Shown: piece after piece, positions 54,874 to 64,000 of the stretch
Position numbering within the stretch: the first letter of the stretch is position 1
Layout: every line of letters begins with the position of its first letter
DNA from: Diphasiastrum complanatum
Lineage: Eukaryota > Streptophyta > Lycopodiopsida > Lycopodiales > Lycopodiaceae
Assembly: GCA_029204225.1 (NCBI GenBank)
Contig: CM055096.1
Coordinates: forward strand, 59,845,408-59,909,407
Reading direction: 5' to 3'
Length of the DNA stretch: 64,000 bases
Notes under the pieces: model-generated
What the model was told of the DNA's origin: nothing
The model's input: only the letters and a program-made list of their open reading frames with translations
Databases searched by the model: none
Program-made: the position numbers and the translations under genes

Positions 54874-55610
54874 TGTTGATTTTCACACGTGTGGACTGTC
54901 CACTACATGTACTTGTGATCTCCTAAGGTGTGTAGATGCACCAAGATCAAGACTAGATTGAGATTCAAGATCAATCTTGAATCCTATGGCAAAAACACAC
55001 TACTACATGCATTCAATCACTTCCAACTCTCACTCACACGTGTGGGAAGTATTCAAAAAATAATCTAAGTAAAAACAAGCTGCTCTCCTCGGGTAGAGAG
55101 AGAAAATGCATCAAGAGCTCTCGGGTAGAGAGAGAAAGCTAGAAATCCAAAAACTCACAAAATCCATGAAATCACCAAATCAATTGATTTCAAAATGAGG
55201 AGTACAATGATACTAGTAGGTCCACGAGCTACCACTATGCTTAACTATGATTGGACCACATTTTGTCACCTCTTGATCCTAGTGGATCATTGATCTATGC
55301 ACCTCTTAATTCTATTGGACTCTATTCAAGCACACCTCAATATCCTATTGGACCTCACAAGGTTCCACCTCTATATCCTATTGGACCTCTTGGAATTCAT
55401 CAAACAAAAACTTTACACTTGTCTACACTCTAATTAGCAAGTGTTTCGCCTCTTACTCTATTTTGGCTCAATAGTGGCATTACAAGTGGAAATGCATAAT
55501 TTGCCATCTATGCCAAATTTATTCCTATCAACATCCTACACCTAGATGCTTGATGTAAAAAACATAAGACCCCTATATCTAACATAGATAATCTTTTTCA
55601 ATTCTTCACA
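54874..55610 (-). repeat. Copia 5' LTR (33 bp longer than the 3' LTR)
   Basis: It matches the 3' LTR except for a few substitutions and a 33-bp internal duplication near 55,335-55,375, where the phrase TATCCTATTGGACCTC occurs twice. CACACGTGTG occurs at 54,884-54,893 and 55,035-55,044. Confidence 0.95.
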
Positions 55611-56640
55611 AGGGAGGGTGGGGGTGTAGTTAGGATACGGCATGGGGTTAAATGGTAGAAAATCAGGAACAAGGCTAGATGGTGTATGAAAGGCAGGTGG
55701 AGGTGATTGTGGATTGAAGGGTGGGGAGGTACTATGTGGCAGAGAGTGTGGGATTGGGTTAGTGGTGACAATGGTTGATGGTAATGCAGTTAGTAATTGT
55801 AATGCAAAATCATCTATGTTGACTGTGGAGTCAAGTAGGGTGGGGATTTGTACAAGAGAGGGCTTTTGTGGAAGTGTGGAAGGGAAGTCTGTGTTGAGAG
55901 TTAGTGAGGGTGTGGAGGTGGCAGTAAACGGTGGGGCTGGTGGTGGGAGTGTGAGAGCAAGTGATGGCGAGGAGATTGCCTGTGTGGACGGAATCACGCC
56001 CATAGGATCAGAGCCGGAAGTGCTTGCCGTTCCGGAGCTGCCTATTGTTGCTGCTACTGCTTGTCGGCATTGTTGGGCCTGGTGAAGTAAGGCCGCCTGC
56101 TACTCTAGGACTTCCTTTGTGACCTGAGATGGTTTAAGGCTCCCTCTGGATTCAGCATATTCTACCCCGATGTCGCTGGATAGAATGTCATGCGGGACAT
56201 CTGCTTCTGTGCTGACCGCCTTCCCATTCTGCTTCTTAGTAGGTGGGGCTGGTGAGATTGGTTCTGCTGTCGGTTGGGGGGTGGCTCGCTTTTTTGTCCT
56301 TGGATAAACAACATCCAGCTCCTTGATGGCAGCAGCCTCCTTAGACCCCAATTGCTTGGTGACCAAGGGAGGCTGAGACTTGGTTGGAGCTCGTCCTGAG
56401 TCGCAACCCGCACTCCCCTATAGTATTGGTGGGATTCGGCACCCCCCCTCATACCAAGCACTCTACCCAGGTTGGTAAAGCACCTTGTCCCAGCCTGATC
56501 TTGATACTTTTCCATCTTGGCTCTTTAAGGTAGGCAAAGATTGAGTACTCTGCAATGCACCTCTCACTCAGCTTGAAGTAGCTCTTTGAATCAGCCCAAA
56601 TGTAACCATTGACCTCGTGGAAAGCCAAAGGGTCACACCA
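55611..56640 (-). pseudogene. Unrecognised minus-strand frames, 5' half (split by copia)
   Basis: Reading leftward from about 56,640: HEVNGYIWADSKSYFKLSER, then IFAYLKEPRWKSIKIRLGQG, a frameshift, then ESHQYYRGVRVATQDELQP. A frame at 56,366-56,100 starts MVTKQLGSKEAAAIKELDVV, has a basic patch (RTKKRATPQP) and ends at a TAG. The same frame continues after the stop as a glutamine/alanine stretch and then a long proline/serine/threonine-rich run (56,003-55,620) ending NYTPTLP, which joins DIGPWEQ in the 3' half across the copia insertion. It contains one stop and at least one frameshift. The family is unknown. Confidence 0.45.
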
Positions 56641-57840
56641 GTTTGATTCGCATACGAACTATCTCTTCGCGTTTGTGTGAAGCACCATGTCCGTCGCGCA
56701 AAACTTGACTTTCACAATTCTATCACTGGTCAGTTGCCTCACAGTCAAAACAAGAAAGGTACATTGAGCTTGGCTTCAAGTAGCTCTCTTTGAATCAGAC
56801 ACATGCACCCAAAGTTTGCACTAGTCCGATCTCAACGCGAACTATCCCTTAGCGTCCGTTCGAAATACCAAGTCTCTCATGCAAGACTCAACTTTCACAG
56901 TTCCTTCATTGATCAGCTGCCTTACACGTAACACAAGCTAGCGTACTCATATGTTTCCTCATCATTGCTGGTCTAGAGAAAACCTATAACAAGCTTTCCT
57001 TTCCACAACAAAAACTTGTCAACTTATTAGGTCCAAAGTTCGCCAGTCTTCTCGTGTGAGTATATGGCTAGGTCACCTTGAATTTGCCCCCGTTTTGATC
57101 AACTTTCATTCAAAATTTGCCCCAAGAGAGAGGTGTGTGTGATAGTTCCCCTCCACTTATAAAATCAATTGATCGGACTTAGAGTAGAGTTCTTCGGACA
57201 AAAAGCCTTTCCAACACTTTGCTTCCCATCTGCTAGGATTATGGCTCGATCCAACTTGTTGCCAATCTCTAAAGAGGATCCTAGTCTTTCCCCTTTGAGG
57301 AAAAACCCAACTGATACTGGATATCACCCATGCTCAGTGAGTTTCAGTTCCGAAGGTGGCCGTCCCAAAATGAAGACCAACTGCTCCATAGAAGATCTCC
57401 CCTGAAATTGCCCTTTCCAACTTTTGACTTCATGCTTGCGTCTGGTGGGCGTTGTCGCAAATGAAACTAACCCAAGAAACAGGCTAGCCATCCATCCTTT
57501 GCAAACATGGAGTCGTTTCATTGTCGTTCACGTGCGAGTACTTGAACTGCAAATCCACCCCACGGATTCTGTAGTTTTCTTTGTTTGATGGTATCAGCCT
57601 TCAAAAGAAAGGTTCCTTCTCGAGCCATCAGCTCCTTGTATCACAAGCAATCATGCAAACCAGGCAAAGCACAAGTACTAAGACTCACCACGAATACATA
57701 CAAGTAAGACACTCAGGCAGGTTTACTAACAAGTAACAAAGACAAGGTCTCCCTTTGAGATGGTCCTGCCAACGGACCTTTGCCTGGCCGCGCCCATACA
57801 AATCGATCACAGAATTAGTCCACATAGGACACCCCTCCAA
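56640..57840. other. Stretch without a recognisable gene
   Basis: Frames here are short and motif-free. Two similar phrases, CGAACTATCtCTTcGCGT near 56,655 and CGAACTATCCCTTAGCGT near 56,840, with matching surroundings (CAGTTGCCT.ACA/CAGCTGCCTTACA), indicate a degenerate tandem duplication with a period of about 185 bp. Confidence 0.45.
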
Positions 57841-57844
57841 CTAT

Positions 57845-58245
57845 CCGTGCTTTCACCATTAAGCAGCACATTGCCTCAGTCACGCCCCACCACTTTTTGG
57901 TCGATAGCCCTTATAGCTAAACGATCGGCAGCTATCCCGCACCGACAGCTAACCACCCGTGCTTTACATCCGAATTCGAGCAGCATCTCTGTATCAATGG
58001 TTAACCCGTACAGTTCGAATATGTCGCCCCGCACCCCACAAGGTACAGACCGTGCTTTCACCTAACTAGACAGCACTTTGCCTCATCCGTCCTATGTGCA
58101 GACAGCGCTAGGCCTGAACCGCGAGAACTAACCATGCTTACACCTTGAGGGCAACACTTTGACTCATCAAGTCCCCCGTTCTGCCGACCACCCCGACTGT
58201 GGACGCACCCATGCTTACACTGTGGGCAGCACCTTGCACAACAGT
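57845..58245. repeat. Degenerate tandem repeat, about five copies of 75-110 bp
   Basis: The phrase CCRTGCTTWCACC..CAGCACTTTGCCTCA recurs at about 57,847, 57,956 (weaker), 58,050, 58,131 and 58,208. Unit length varies. It lies just left of a minus-strand primer-binding-site match, so it may be the leader of an LTR element. Confidence 0.7.
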
Positions 58246-58309
58246 TGTCTTGATGAACCCCAAATAGTGGCCATTTCCGTGAGATCCGCATAGCTGACCG
58301 GCCAGTCGG

Positions 58310-58320
58310 CTTTGATACCA
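58310..58320 (-). promoter_or_regulatory. Possible primer-binding site of a minus-strand LTR element
   Basis: The minus strand reads TGGTATCAAAG, one change from the initiator-Met complement. To its right, two bases away, the + strand begins TGTAGCATAGG, which would be the LTR end (CTACA on the minus strand). Confidence 0.45.
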
Positions 58321-58322
58321 CA

Positions 58323-59128
58323 TGTAGCATAGGCATCCCAAAGGGGCCCGGGAACCACGACTTAGCTTCCCAGCCTTCAACTCTTGCCATCCAAACCCAC
58401 TTGACATACAAGCAGCCAACTCGCCAACAACAATCAGACTTAGCCAACTTGAAGTTCCGAAAACCAACATTGAGATCCAACCTGGCGCCATGCCAGATCG
58501 GGGGTCCCGATGTGGGTGACTTCCCTCCAAGCAAGCCGCCCGACATACATCAAGCTTGACCAACTCGAAGCTTCGTTACAAATGAGTAACATCCATTCCA
58601 AGAAAACGGTCTGACTTACATCAGACTTAACCAACTGAAAGCTTCGTCACGAGCGCTGGAAGCCAACCTGGCGCCACGCCATACTGGACAGCCATAAACA
58701 CGTAACTTCCACCCAAGCAAGCCATCCAACTCAACGACAGGTTAGAGCCCGTTCCCCAAGAGCTTAACCCATTCACGTTCATGCAAGGAACACTCTAAAC
58801 CACAAGCCGCGATAGATGTAGAGACAACCAGTTCCTGGACCAAATGGTCCCGACAGCATACCGCTGGCGCCACAGACCGAATGGTCCCGACGGCATACCG
58901 TTGGCTTCCCGGGATACGACCCTCAGCTATGTGCCAATTTAAAAAATTTGAAAGCGGCCTTACAACTGGCGCTTTTACTGAACACTGAAACCCAGAAGGT
59001 AATCAGAGTCAGTTTGAGAAAAATCCCACTTTATTGATAAATGTGAGAAGGTTACACTTCAAGTGTGTGACCGACCCTAGTCTTCGAGGCGCTAGCATGC
59101 CAAGGCGAGAGCCATGACAACATTCCAG
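58323..59128 (-). repeat. Possible LTR of a minus-strand element, with internal repeats
   Basis: It starts two bases right of the primer-site match. It contains three copies of a CATCARACTTRACCAACT..GAAGCTTCGT phrase (about 58,434, 58,552, 58,620) and two of CAACCTGGCGCCAYGCCA (58,479, 58,663). AATAAA occurs on the minus strand near 59,035. The right boundary is a guess, placed where the 120-bp direct repeat begins. No partner LTR was found. Confidence 0.4.
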
Positions 59129-59420
59129 CAAGGGAGGCTGAGACTTGGTTGGAGCTCGCCCTGAGTCGCAACCCGCACTCCCCTATAGTATTGGTGGGAT
59201 TCGGCACCCCCCCCTCATACCAAGCACTCTACCCAGGCTGGTAAAGCACGTTTTTCTCTCTCTAGGATTTCTCTTTCTAGAAAGTCATTTTCTCTCTCTA
59301 TATTTTATTGATCCCCAGGCTTCCTTTAATCATGCCTAGATCGTGTGAGGTGATTGCACATCGATCTGAGCTCGCTGGACTTTGCTAGAACTGATCAAAG
59401 GTTTTCAGCCATAGGAACTT

Positions 59421-59533
59421 GGCGCCGGCTGGATTCTGGTCACAGTGGCGCCGGGTCTGGCACCAGAGGCGTTGGCGCCAGGAGTAGCAGGGGCGCTGCT
59501 GGCGCCGGGGACAATGCTGGCGCCAGTGGCGCC
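59421..59533. repeat. GGCGCC-rich short repeat cluster
   Basis: The palindrome GGCGCC occurs six times in 113 bp (59,421, 59,447, 59,474, 59,501, 59,519, 59,528), with near variants between. The region is far richer in CpG than its neighbours. In + frames it encodes Gly/Ala-rich or Ala-Pro-rich repeats; no gene context supports either. Confidence 0.85.
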
Positions 59534-59999
59534 AGAAGTAAAGCTTATGAAGATAGCTTTACAACAAAAACCTTATACAATCCTAGAATTTTTTATCCTT
59601 AGTAGAAGCCCTCTTTGTTTTAGCGATGCTCTTGGTGGTGGTCATTGTGACTTCCTTGTCCATTCGCAACTCCTCTATTGTTGTTTTTTTCTTGACAAAG
59701 AATAGTGCTTAAGTTAACAATTTGCAAATCGATAAACTAACACATACAAATTCACATAGAAAAGCTCTCCTCTTGCAAAGCAATCCACACAGTATGTTAC
59801 GTCCATGTCCTATATGAGGGATTCGAAATAGTCCTTGGCACGAATATCTAGTACTCCAGTGTACAAGATTATTAGTTATGCCACGTCATTTTGGACTAGG
59901 CCAGTAATGTAAGGTTCTTAAGTTGGGAAACACAACTTGACCTCAAGAAACACAAAGTGATCTTGACGGTCAAAATAGTGATCTTGAGTAATAACCTTG

Positions 60000-60350
60000 T
60001 GAGGGCCCAAATGTTCTATTTGGGCCTATGTAGCTAATGCATGGTGATTGACAGCTTTTGGTGCAACAGTAGGAGGTCAAATGCTTTTGGATTGGTCTTG
60101 GGGATCCTATAGGAAATATTTCTTAGCTTTTGGGACCTATATCTCTTGTAGGAACTCACCCATCTCCTCATTCAGTTTTCAATTTTCCAAGGCCAAGATC
60201 CTCTCCTCTCTTGCATTCAATCACCGTGGCTCGGGTGTGAAGCAGTTAGGGATTTGATTATCCATTTTTTGTTGGTTGGGTGGTATGGCTCCACATGCAT
60301 CCATTTGGTTGCATGCAACAGAATCTTGACAGATCTTCACTTGGCAATCA
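60000..60350 (+). repeat. LTR (5' type) related to 12.93-13.35 kb
   Basis: It ends TTGGCAATCA at 60,350, seven bases before a primer-binding site. The last 150 bp match 13,038-13,195. The start is uncertain; TGAGGGCCCAAATG at 60,000 is the best TG candidate. Confidence 0.6.
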
Positions 60351-60356
60351 TTAAAG

Positions 60357-60368
60357 TGGTATTAGAGC
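60357..60368 (+). promoter_or_regulatory. Primer-binding site after the 60-kb LTR
   Basis: TGGTATTAGAGC, one change from the initiator-Met complement TGGTATCAGAGC, placed right after an LTR end. Confidence 0.65.
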
Positions 60369-60369
60369 A

Positions 60370-62130
60370 CAGCTCTGCTGATTGCATAATAGTGAGTAAA
60401 GTAGTATTGTACATTCCCAATACTGAAAATACTTTTTTGAATCTATTTGCATGTCTATGTACATGGTTTAGTGAGTTACAATAGTCTGATCAAATGAATT
60501 TCATGCATGAATATTGTTTTTATAAAAGCTAGTTAAAAAGCTAATTTCTCAGTTGTTACGCAATTTTGATTTTGGAATGATCATTGCATGTCATGTCTGA
60601 TGCATGCCAGATGTTTCGGAATCAGTTCAAAATGGGAGGGCAACTGTGGAAATCATAAGTTGATGCTAGTAATTGATTTTTTCACATTTTTGGTCCACAT
60701 TGAATGGAATTCGAAAATCCCATATATGTAAATTCTTGAAAGACCCGTCAAAGTTTGCAATTGTTCTAAATCTGTCAATTATTGATTGAACAGAATTAGC
60801 ATAAAAAGGTTAAAAACCTTGTTGAAATGTAATCAGCCGGTAATAAGGTCCAATATTTTTTCACTTTTGGTTAAAGATTTTGAATTTGTCAACTAATTAA
60901 ACCTATTTTCAAATCAGGTAATCAATAATGGTTGACAATCAGAGAGAATGATACCTATGTTGATCTATTTACAAATTTGCCAACACTTAAGTACCGCACT
61001 ATGTAAGCGAAATGTGCTTTACACTTTCGATGACGTCGTATGACTCGCAAAAGCTTGTAATTCCATGATTGAACTGTCATTACCAACATGGTGGATGAGC
61101 AATTTACTAACAACGATACTAAAGAAATAGAAATCAGGATGAGAAAAAAAAACGTCAAATGAACAAAATATTACCTTGTCAATATCAACGTCCACTTGTA
61201 GGTTGTACCACTCAAAAAATAGCTTTGTATTGTATAGCACACACCAGGCACAACTAAAAGAATTGTTTTGTTGTACAGACTATAGATATTAAATGAAAAC
61301 TACTAAAATTATGATAAATAATTTATTCATGCAAAGATGATTAAAACAAAAAAAGATCCATATCAGCAATATTATATACCTTGATAGTTTTTGTTTTTAT
61401 TTCGCCAATAGATTTGGCTGTTGTCGATATTTTTCTAATGGTTGTATGAAGTAGAGAATCAAATTCTCTATGTGTATTCTTAGCTGAATTTATTTTTACA
61501 CACAGAAAATTTGATACTCCTTCATTTATTTTGATTGAAAGAATGTTCAGGCTCCAATGACGGCTGCAAAATTAAAAATGAAATTAGAATCATTACTAAA
61601 AAAAATATAAACATCAAATTAAAAGCATCAGAACTTAACTGGAAAGACTTACTTATTAAATGTATAGGATTTGGAAACAATATCTACATATTTCTATGTT
61701 ATCTTATCAAGCTCCTCGATGAGGAAACCTTTTGAGGAGGTTGATGAGCAACAAGAGGAGGAGAAGCTGATCATGAGTCTAATTCAGACTCAGAAGACGC
61801 TGAACTAGTGGTCAGGACGATGTCAGGCCGCTTTGTAGGGATGACTTTCGGAGGTAGGGAAGCAGTCGGCCTGTGAGATCTTGATTTTGTAGGACGAGAC
61901 TACCTCCTCTTCTTGTTAAAGGTGGTGGGGAGGTCTGTTCTATCCAGAGGTAGATCCTTGGAGGTGCTGGCGTTATCCAAATGGAGGTTGAATTATCTCC
62001 TAAAGTCTTTTGAGAAATAAAAATCCTTGGGCATGATGGTAACACACTTACCATGCACAACCAACAGAACGGAATCCTCAAATGTTAGCAACTGTGCTAA
62101 CACAGAGAAAATAAAAATAATAATAATAAT
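60370..62130. other. Stretch without recognisable coding sequence
   Basis: If the LTR at 60 kb had an internal region on its right, its coding part is gone: only short frames remain. A glutamate-rich frame near 61,725-61,800 has no recognisable domain. Confidence 0.4.
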
Positions 62131-62144
62131 AAAACTCTATGGCA

Positions 62145-62908
62145 TGTGTTTTGTAAGACCACATATGAGTATCTGTCAATAAACTTCAAGCCATGGCATG
62201 TGTTTTGTAAGTCCATGAGTAGAAGCTTAAATAATAATAAAATAGCCTAAACTTAGATTTAGAACTTAGACCTAGAAAACTTAAGACTAGAAATATTTTA
62301 TCTTAAGTTTTCCTAAGTTAAGAAATTTGAAGTTCTAAATCCTAAGTTAGAAGTTCTTGAAAAGCTAGAAACAGATTAGTCCCATAAGTTAGTAGACACT
62401 TATGGAAGACCCTCCTTGCCATAAAAGGAGAGGTATTTGCATTGTAACCAACACTTTTGAGATTAAGCTATCTTGCTCTCTATTTTGGAGAATTATCATT
62501 CTATGTCATTTGTGTTCCCTTTGGAAAGGTGCATAGCTTGAGGGAAGGTGCTCGGGCCTCCTCTTGCCTCCTTTTCATCGGTTTATTGTGGCATGTTCTT
62601 TATTGCTTATTTTCTTAATATTAGTCGCAATATTATTTTATTACCCTTTGGGTGTTAAGTAGAATTTAGATTAAACACCTTGCTAGTTGGGTAAGTCTTA
62701 GCAAGGGTTTGTATTTTGTCACTTTAGATAGTTTCATTTCCGTTTTGAGCACTAGTTGGGTAAGCCTTAGTGCTTCCGTCATTACGTCTTAGTTTTGGAT
62801 TTCTGTTTGAACCTTGGTAGAAACTTAAAAAGTGGACGAATCTCTTCATCCCTATACTACACCTATAAGTAGATCTAGCCACTGCACACACTAGAAATAC
62901 TTCCAACA
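62145..62908 (+). repeat. 5' LTR of a Ty3/gypsy element
   Basis: It ends CTTCCAACA immediately before a tRNA-Asp-type primer-binding site. The start is not fixed: TGTTTTGTAAG occurs at about 62,145 and again at about 62,202 in a short direct repeat (CATGGCATGTGTTTTGTAAG). A duplicated phrase, AGTTGGGTAAGYCTTAG, appears at about 62,686 and 62,754. The partner LTR lies beyond the window. Confidence 0.6.
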
Positions 62909-62924
62909 TTGGTGCTGTTGCCGC
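62909..62924 (+). promoter_or_regulatory. Gypsy primer-binding site, tRNA-Asp type
   Basis: TTGGTGCTGTTGCCGC directly follows the LTR end and resembles the TGGCGCCGTTGCC complement of tRNA-Asp used by Athila/Tat-type plant gypsy elements, with two changes. Confidence 0.6.
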
Positions 62925-63168
62925 TTTTTAAGTATTTTTCTACCTAGCTTCTTCTCCTTTTTCTTTTGTTTTTTTGCTTCTGTGTTGTATGTTTGCTTGT
63001 GTGCTTATCTCTATCTACCAACAAACAGCACGCATCGTCTCTCCAGGTCCTACACGAGCTGCGGAGCAACTTCTCAAACCGACGGGAAGCAACAAAAGAG
63101 TCAACTTGGGCATTTTCTTCAAAAGAAGTGACCCAAGTGACATTTTTCACAACAAAAAAGGTATATCA

Positions 63169-63824
63169 GAATTCGCTAGTCTGTCTGCAGCCCTAACAGA
63201 CCCTGATCTTTCATTTTATCACCTCCATGAATTCTGACCACATTCAGATTTTGAGAAAACGGCCTGATATACTGTCAAAATCCCTTATTTCTCATCAAAA
63301 TCTTTGTCCTAGAATTCGCCGACTTCACTGAGGCTAGATCTCATTAAGATCAGTCCTTCAGCAGCTCCGTGAATTCTATCTCACAGATTTTGCCCATTTA
63401 CTGTCAAAACATCACATTTTTCTTTATATTCCCTATCTGCCAGTCAAACCTCTCTGTTAGAATTCGTCATCCAGCCTAAGAATTCGTCCTCACAGAGCAC
63501 GATTTCCATGTACTATCTGCGAATTCTGAAACGCCAAAATTTTTCCAAAAAATATAAAAAAATCACTATTCTGACATTCAAAAGCCTTTTTCAGAATTCG
63601 CGAGTATTACAGTTAGATTTATCTGCCTCTCCACGATCTCTCAGCCTGTCTGCGAATTCTATAACAATCAGAAAGACCAGTTTTTGTCCTACACTATCCA
63701 TCTGCAAGCAAACTGCCCTTTTTGTCAAGTACAGTCCTGCCCTGCTCATCTATATTCTGCATCATGTCTCGCGACTGTGCTGAATCTTCTAATCCGACTC
63801 CTCCACGAATGGAACGAAGAATTC
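63169..63824. repeat. Leader region with ten GAATTC palindromes
   Basis: GAATTC occurs at 63,169, 63,229, 63,312, 63,371, 63,460, 63,480, 63,521, 63,594, 63,654 and 63,819. Most sit in a wider phrase, CTGYGAATTC or AGAATTCGYC, suggesting degenerate repeats of about 40-85 bp. They lie between the primer-binding site and the gag start and extend just into gag. Confidence 0.9.
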
Positions 63825-64000
63825 CATGTATCGATGCACCAAAGTACGATGGCGAATCTGACCCAGTCCGATTTCTCCAAGACTTTGATAATGCATGCCG
63901 TTTTTATGGAGATACCTCTGAAACTGAAAAGCTTCGCCTATTTCCCATGGCACTCTATGGCACCGCCAAGGAGTGGTGCTTGAATCTCAAAGCTCCTGAT
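63764..64000 (+). CDS. Ty3/gypsy gag, N-terminal part (runs off the window)
   Basis: ATG at 63,764 opens MSRDCAESSNPTPPRMERRI. The frame continues with KYDGESDPVRFLQDFDNACR and ETEKLRLFPMALYGTAKEWC to the last base with no stop. The order of a YDG..DP..FL segment, then KLRLFPxxLxGxAxxW, is the typical start of a retrotransposon gag domain. Upstream lie an LTR, a primer-binding site and an 840-bp leader in the expected order. At least 79 codons are open; the rest, including any pol, lies beyond 64,000. Confidence 0.88.
   Translation, partial: MSRDCAESSNPTPPRMERRIPCIDAPKYDGESDPVRFLQDFDNACRFYGDTSETEKLRLFPMALYGTAKEWCLNLKAPD

Larger units (their letters stand above)
49421..55610 (-). mobile_element. 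Complete, recently inserted Ty1/copia retrotransposon
   Basis: 6,190 bp on the minus strand. The LTRs are at 54,874-55,610 (5', 737 bp) and 49,421-50,124 (3', 704 bp). The target duplication AGGGA is present on both sides (49,416-49,420 and 55,611-55,615). It has a primer-binding site, polypurine tract and one open gag-pol frame. Outside one 33-bp length difference, the LTRs differ at only about six positions that I could see, so insertion is recent on an evolutionary scale. It sits inside an unrecognised minus-strand coding-like sequence that reads through once the element and one AGGGA are removed. It looks potentially autonomous. Confidence 0.96.
56364..59249. repeat. Direct repeat of about 120 bp (56,364-56,483 and 59,129-59,249)
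   Basis: CAAGGGAGGCTGAGACTTGG through GGTAAAGCAC occurs twice, 2,765 bp apart, with about three differences and one extra C in the second copy. The first copy lies inside the unrecognised frame; the second lies beyond an LTR-like stretch. The 2.6 kb between them may be an insertion or a duplication product. Confidence 0.93.

Noticed and set aside
57844-58740. CRISPR-like array
   Set aside because: Repeats are degenerate with variable spacing, and the window is a plant nuclear genome; a retroelement leader or LTR is the fitting explanation.

Overview
The window is nuclear DNA from a land plant with a large, repeat-rich genome. It is AT-rich, holds long introns and many Ty1/copia and Ty3/gypsy retrotransposons at all stages of decay, and carries plant promoter motifs (telo-box, site II). 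A fern, lycophyte or gymnosperm would fit the 13 kb intron and the dense old repeats, but nothing read here fixes the taxon.

Only two host genes look intact. The first is a NASP/SHNi-TPR histone chaperone gene on the + strand. I assembled it from six exons between 17,452 and 37,331; they join in frame to a 461-codon coding sequence. Its introns are loaded with mobile elements: a decayed copia in intron 1, a 147-bp tandem duplication in intron 3, and a 13.2-kb intron 5. Intron 5 holds a decayed gypsy element, a truncated copia element, a gag-only element and a 411-bp miniature retrotransposon (TRIM) whose LTRs carry a tRNA-like sequence. The second gene, at 40,774-40,980, is a single-exon 68-residue COA3-like mitochondrial cytochrome oxidase assembly factor, preceded by paired site II motifs and a telo-box. 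A third host-derived locus at 4.07-5.07 kb is a trihelix transcription factor broken by several frameshifts.

The rest is repeats. 7-13.4 kb has an old dispersed repeat (copy A), a copia RT/RNase H fragment between two long CT microsatellites, a decayed gypsy gag-protease stretch and an LTR piece. 13.4-17.2 kb shows nothing recognisable. 37.4-42 kb surrounds the COA3-like gene and has short tandem duplications. 42.3-47.2 kb holds a LINE reverse transcriptase fragment, repeat copy C with a nested fold-back element, and gypsy remnants.

47.8-59.2 kb holds an unrecognised minus-strand coiled-coil/proline-rich reading frame, probably part of a large retroelement. It is split by a complete and recently inserted copia element (49,421-55,610) with 5-bp target duplications and one uninterrupted gag-pol frame. 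From 59.4 kb to the end come a GGCGCC-rich cluster, an LTR with a primer-binding site, and the 5' end of a gypsy element (LTR, tRNA-Asp-type primer-binding site, leader with ten GAATTC palindromes, start of gag) that runs off the window.

The most interesting object is the tRNA-bearing TRIM at 24,181-24,591: both LTRs, primer-binding site, polypurine tract and a perfect 5-bp target duplication are all readable.
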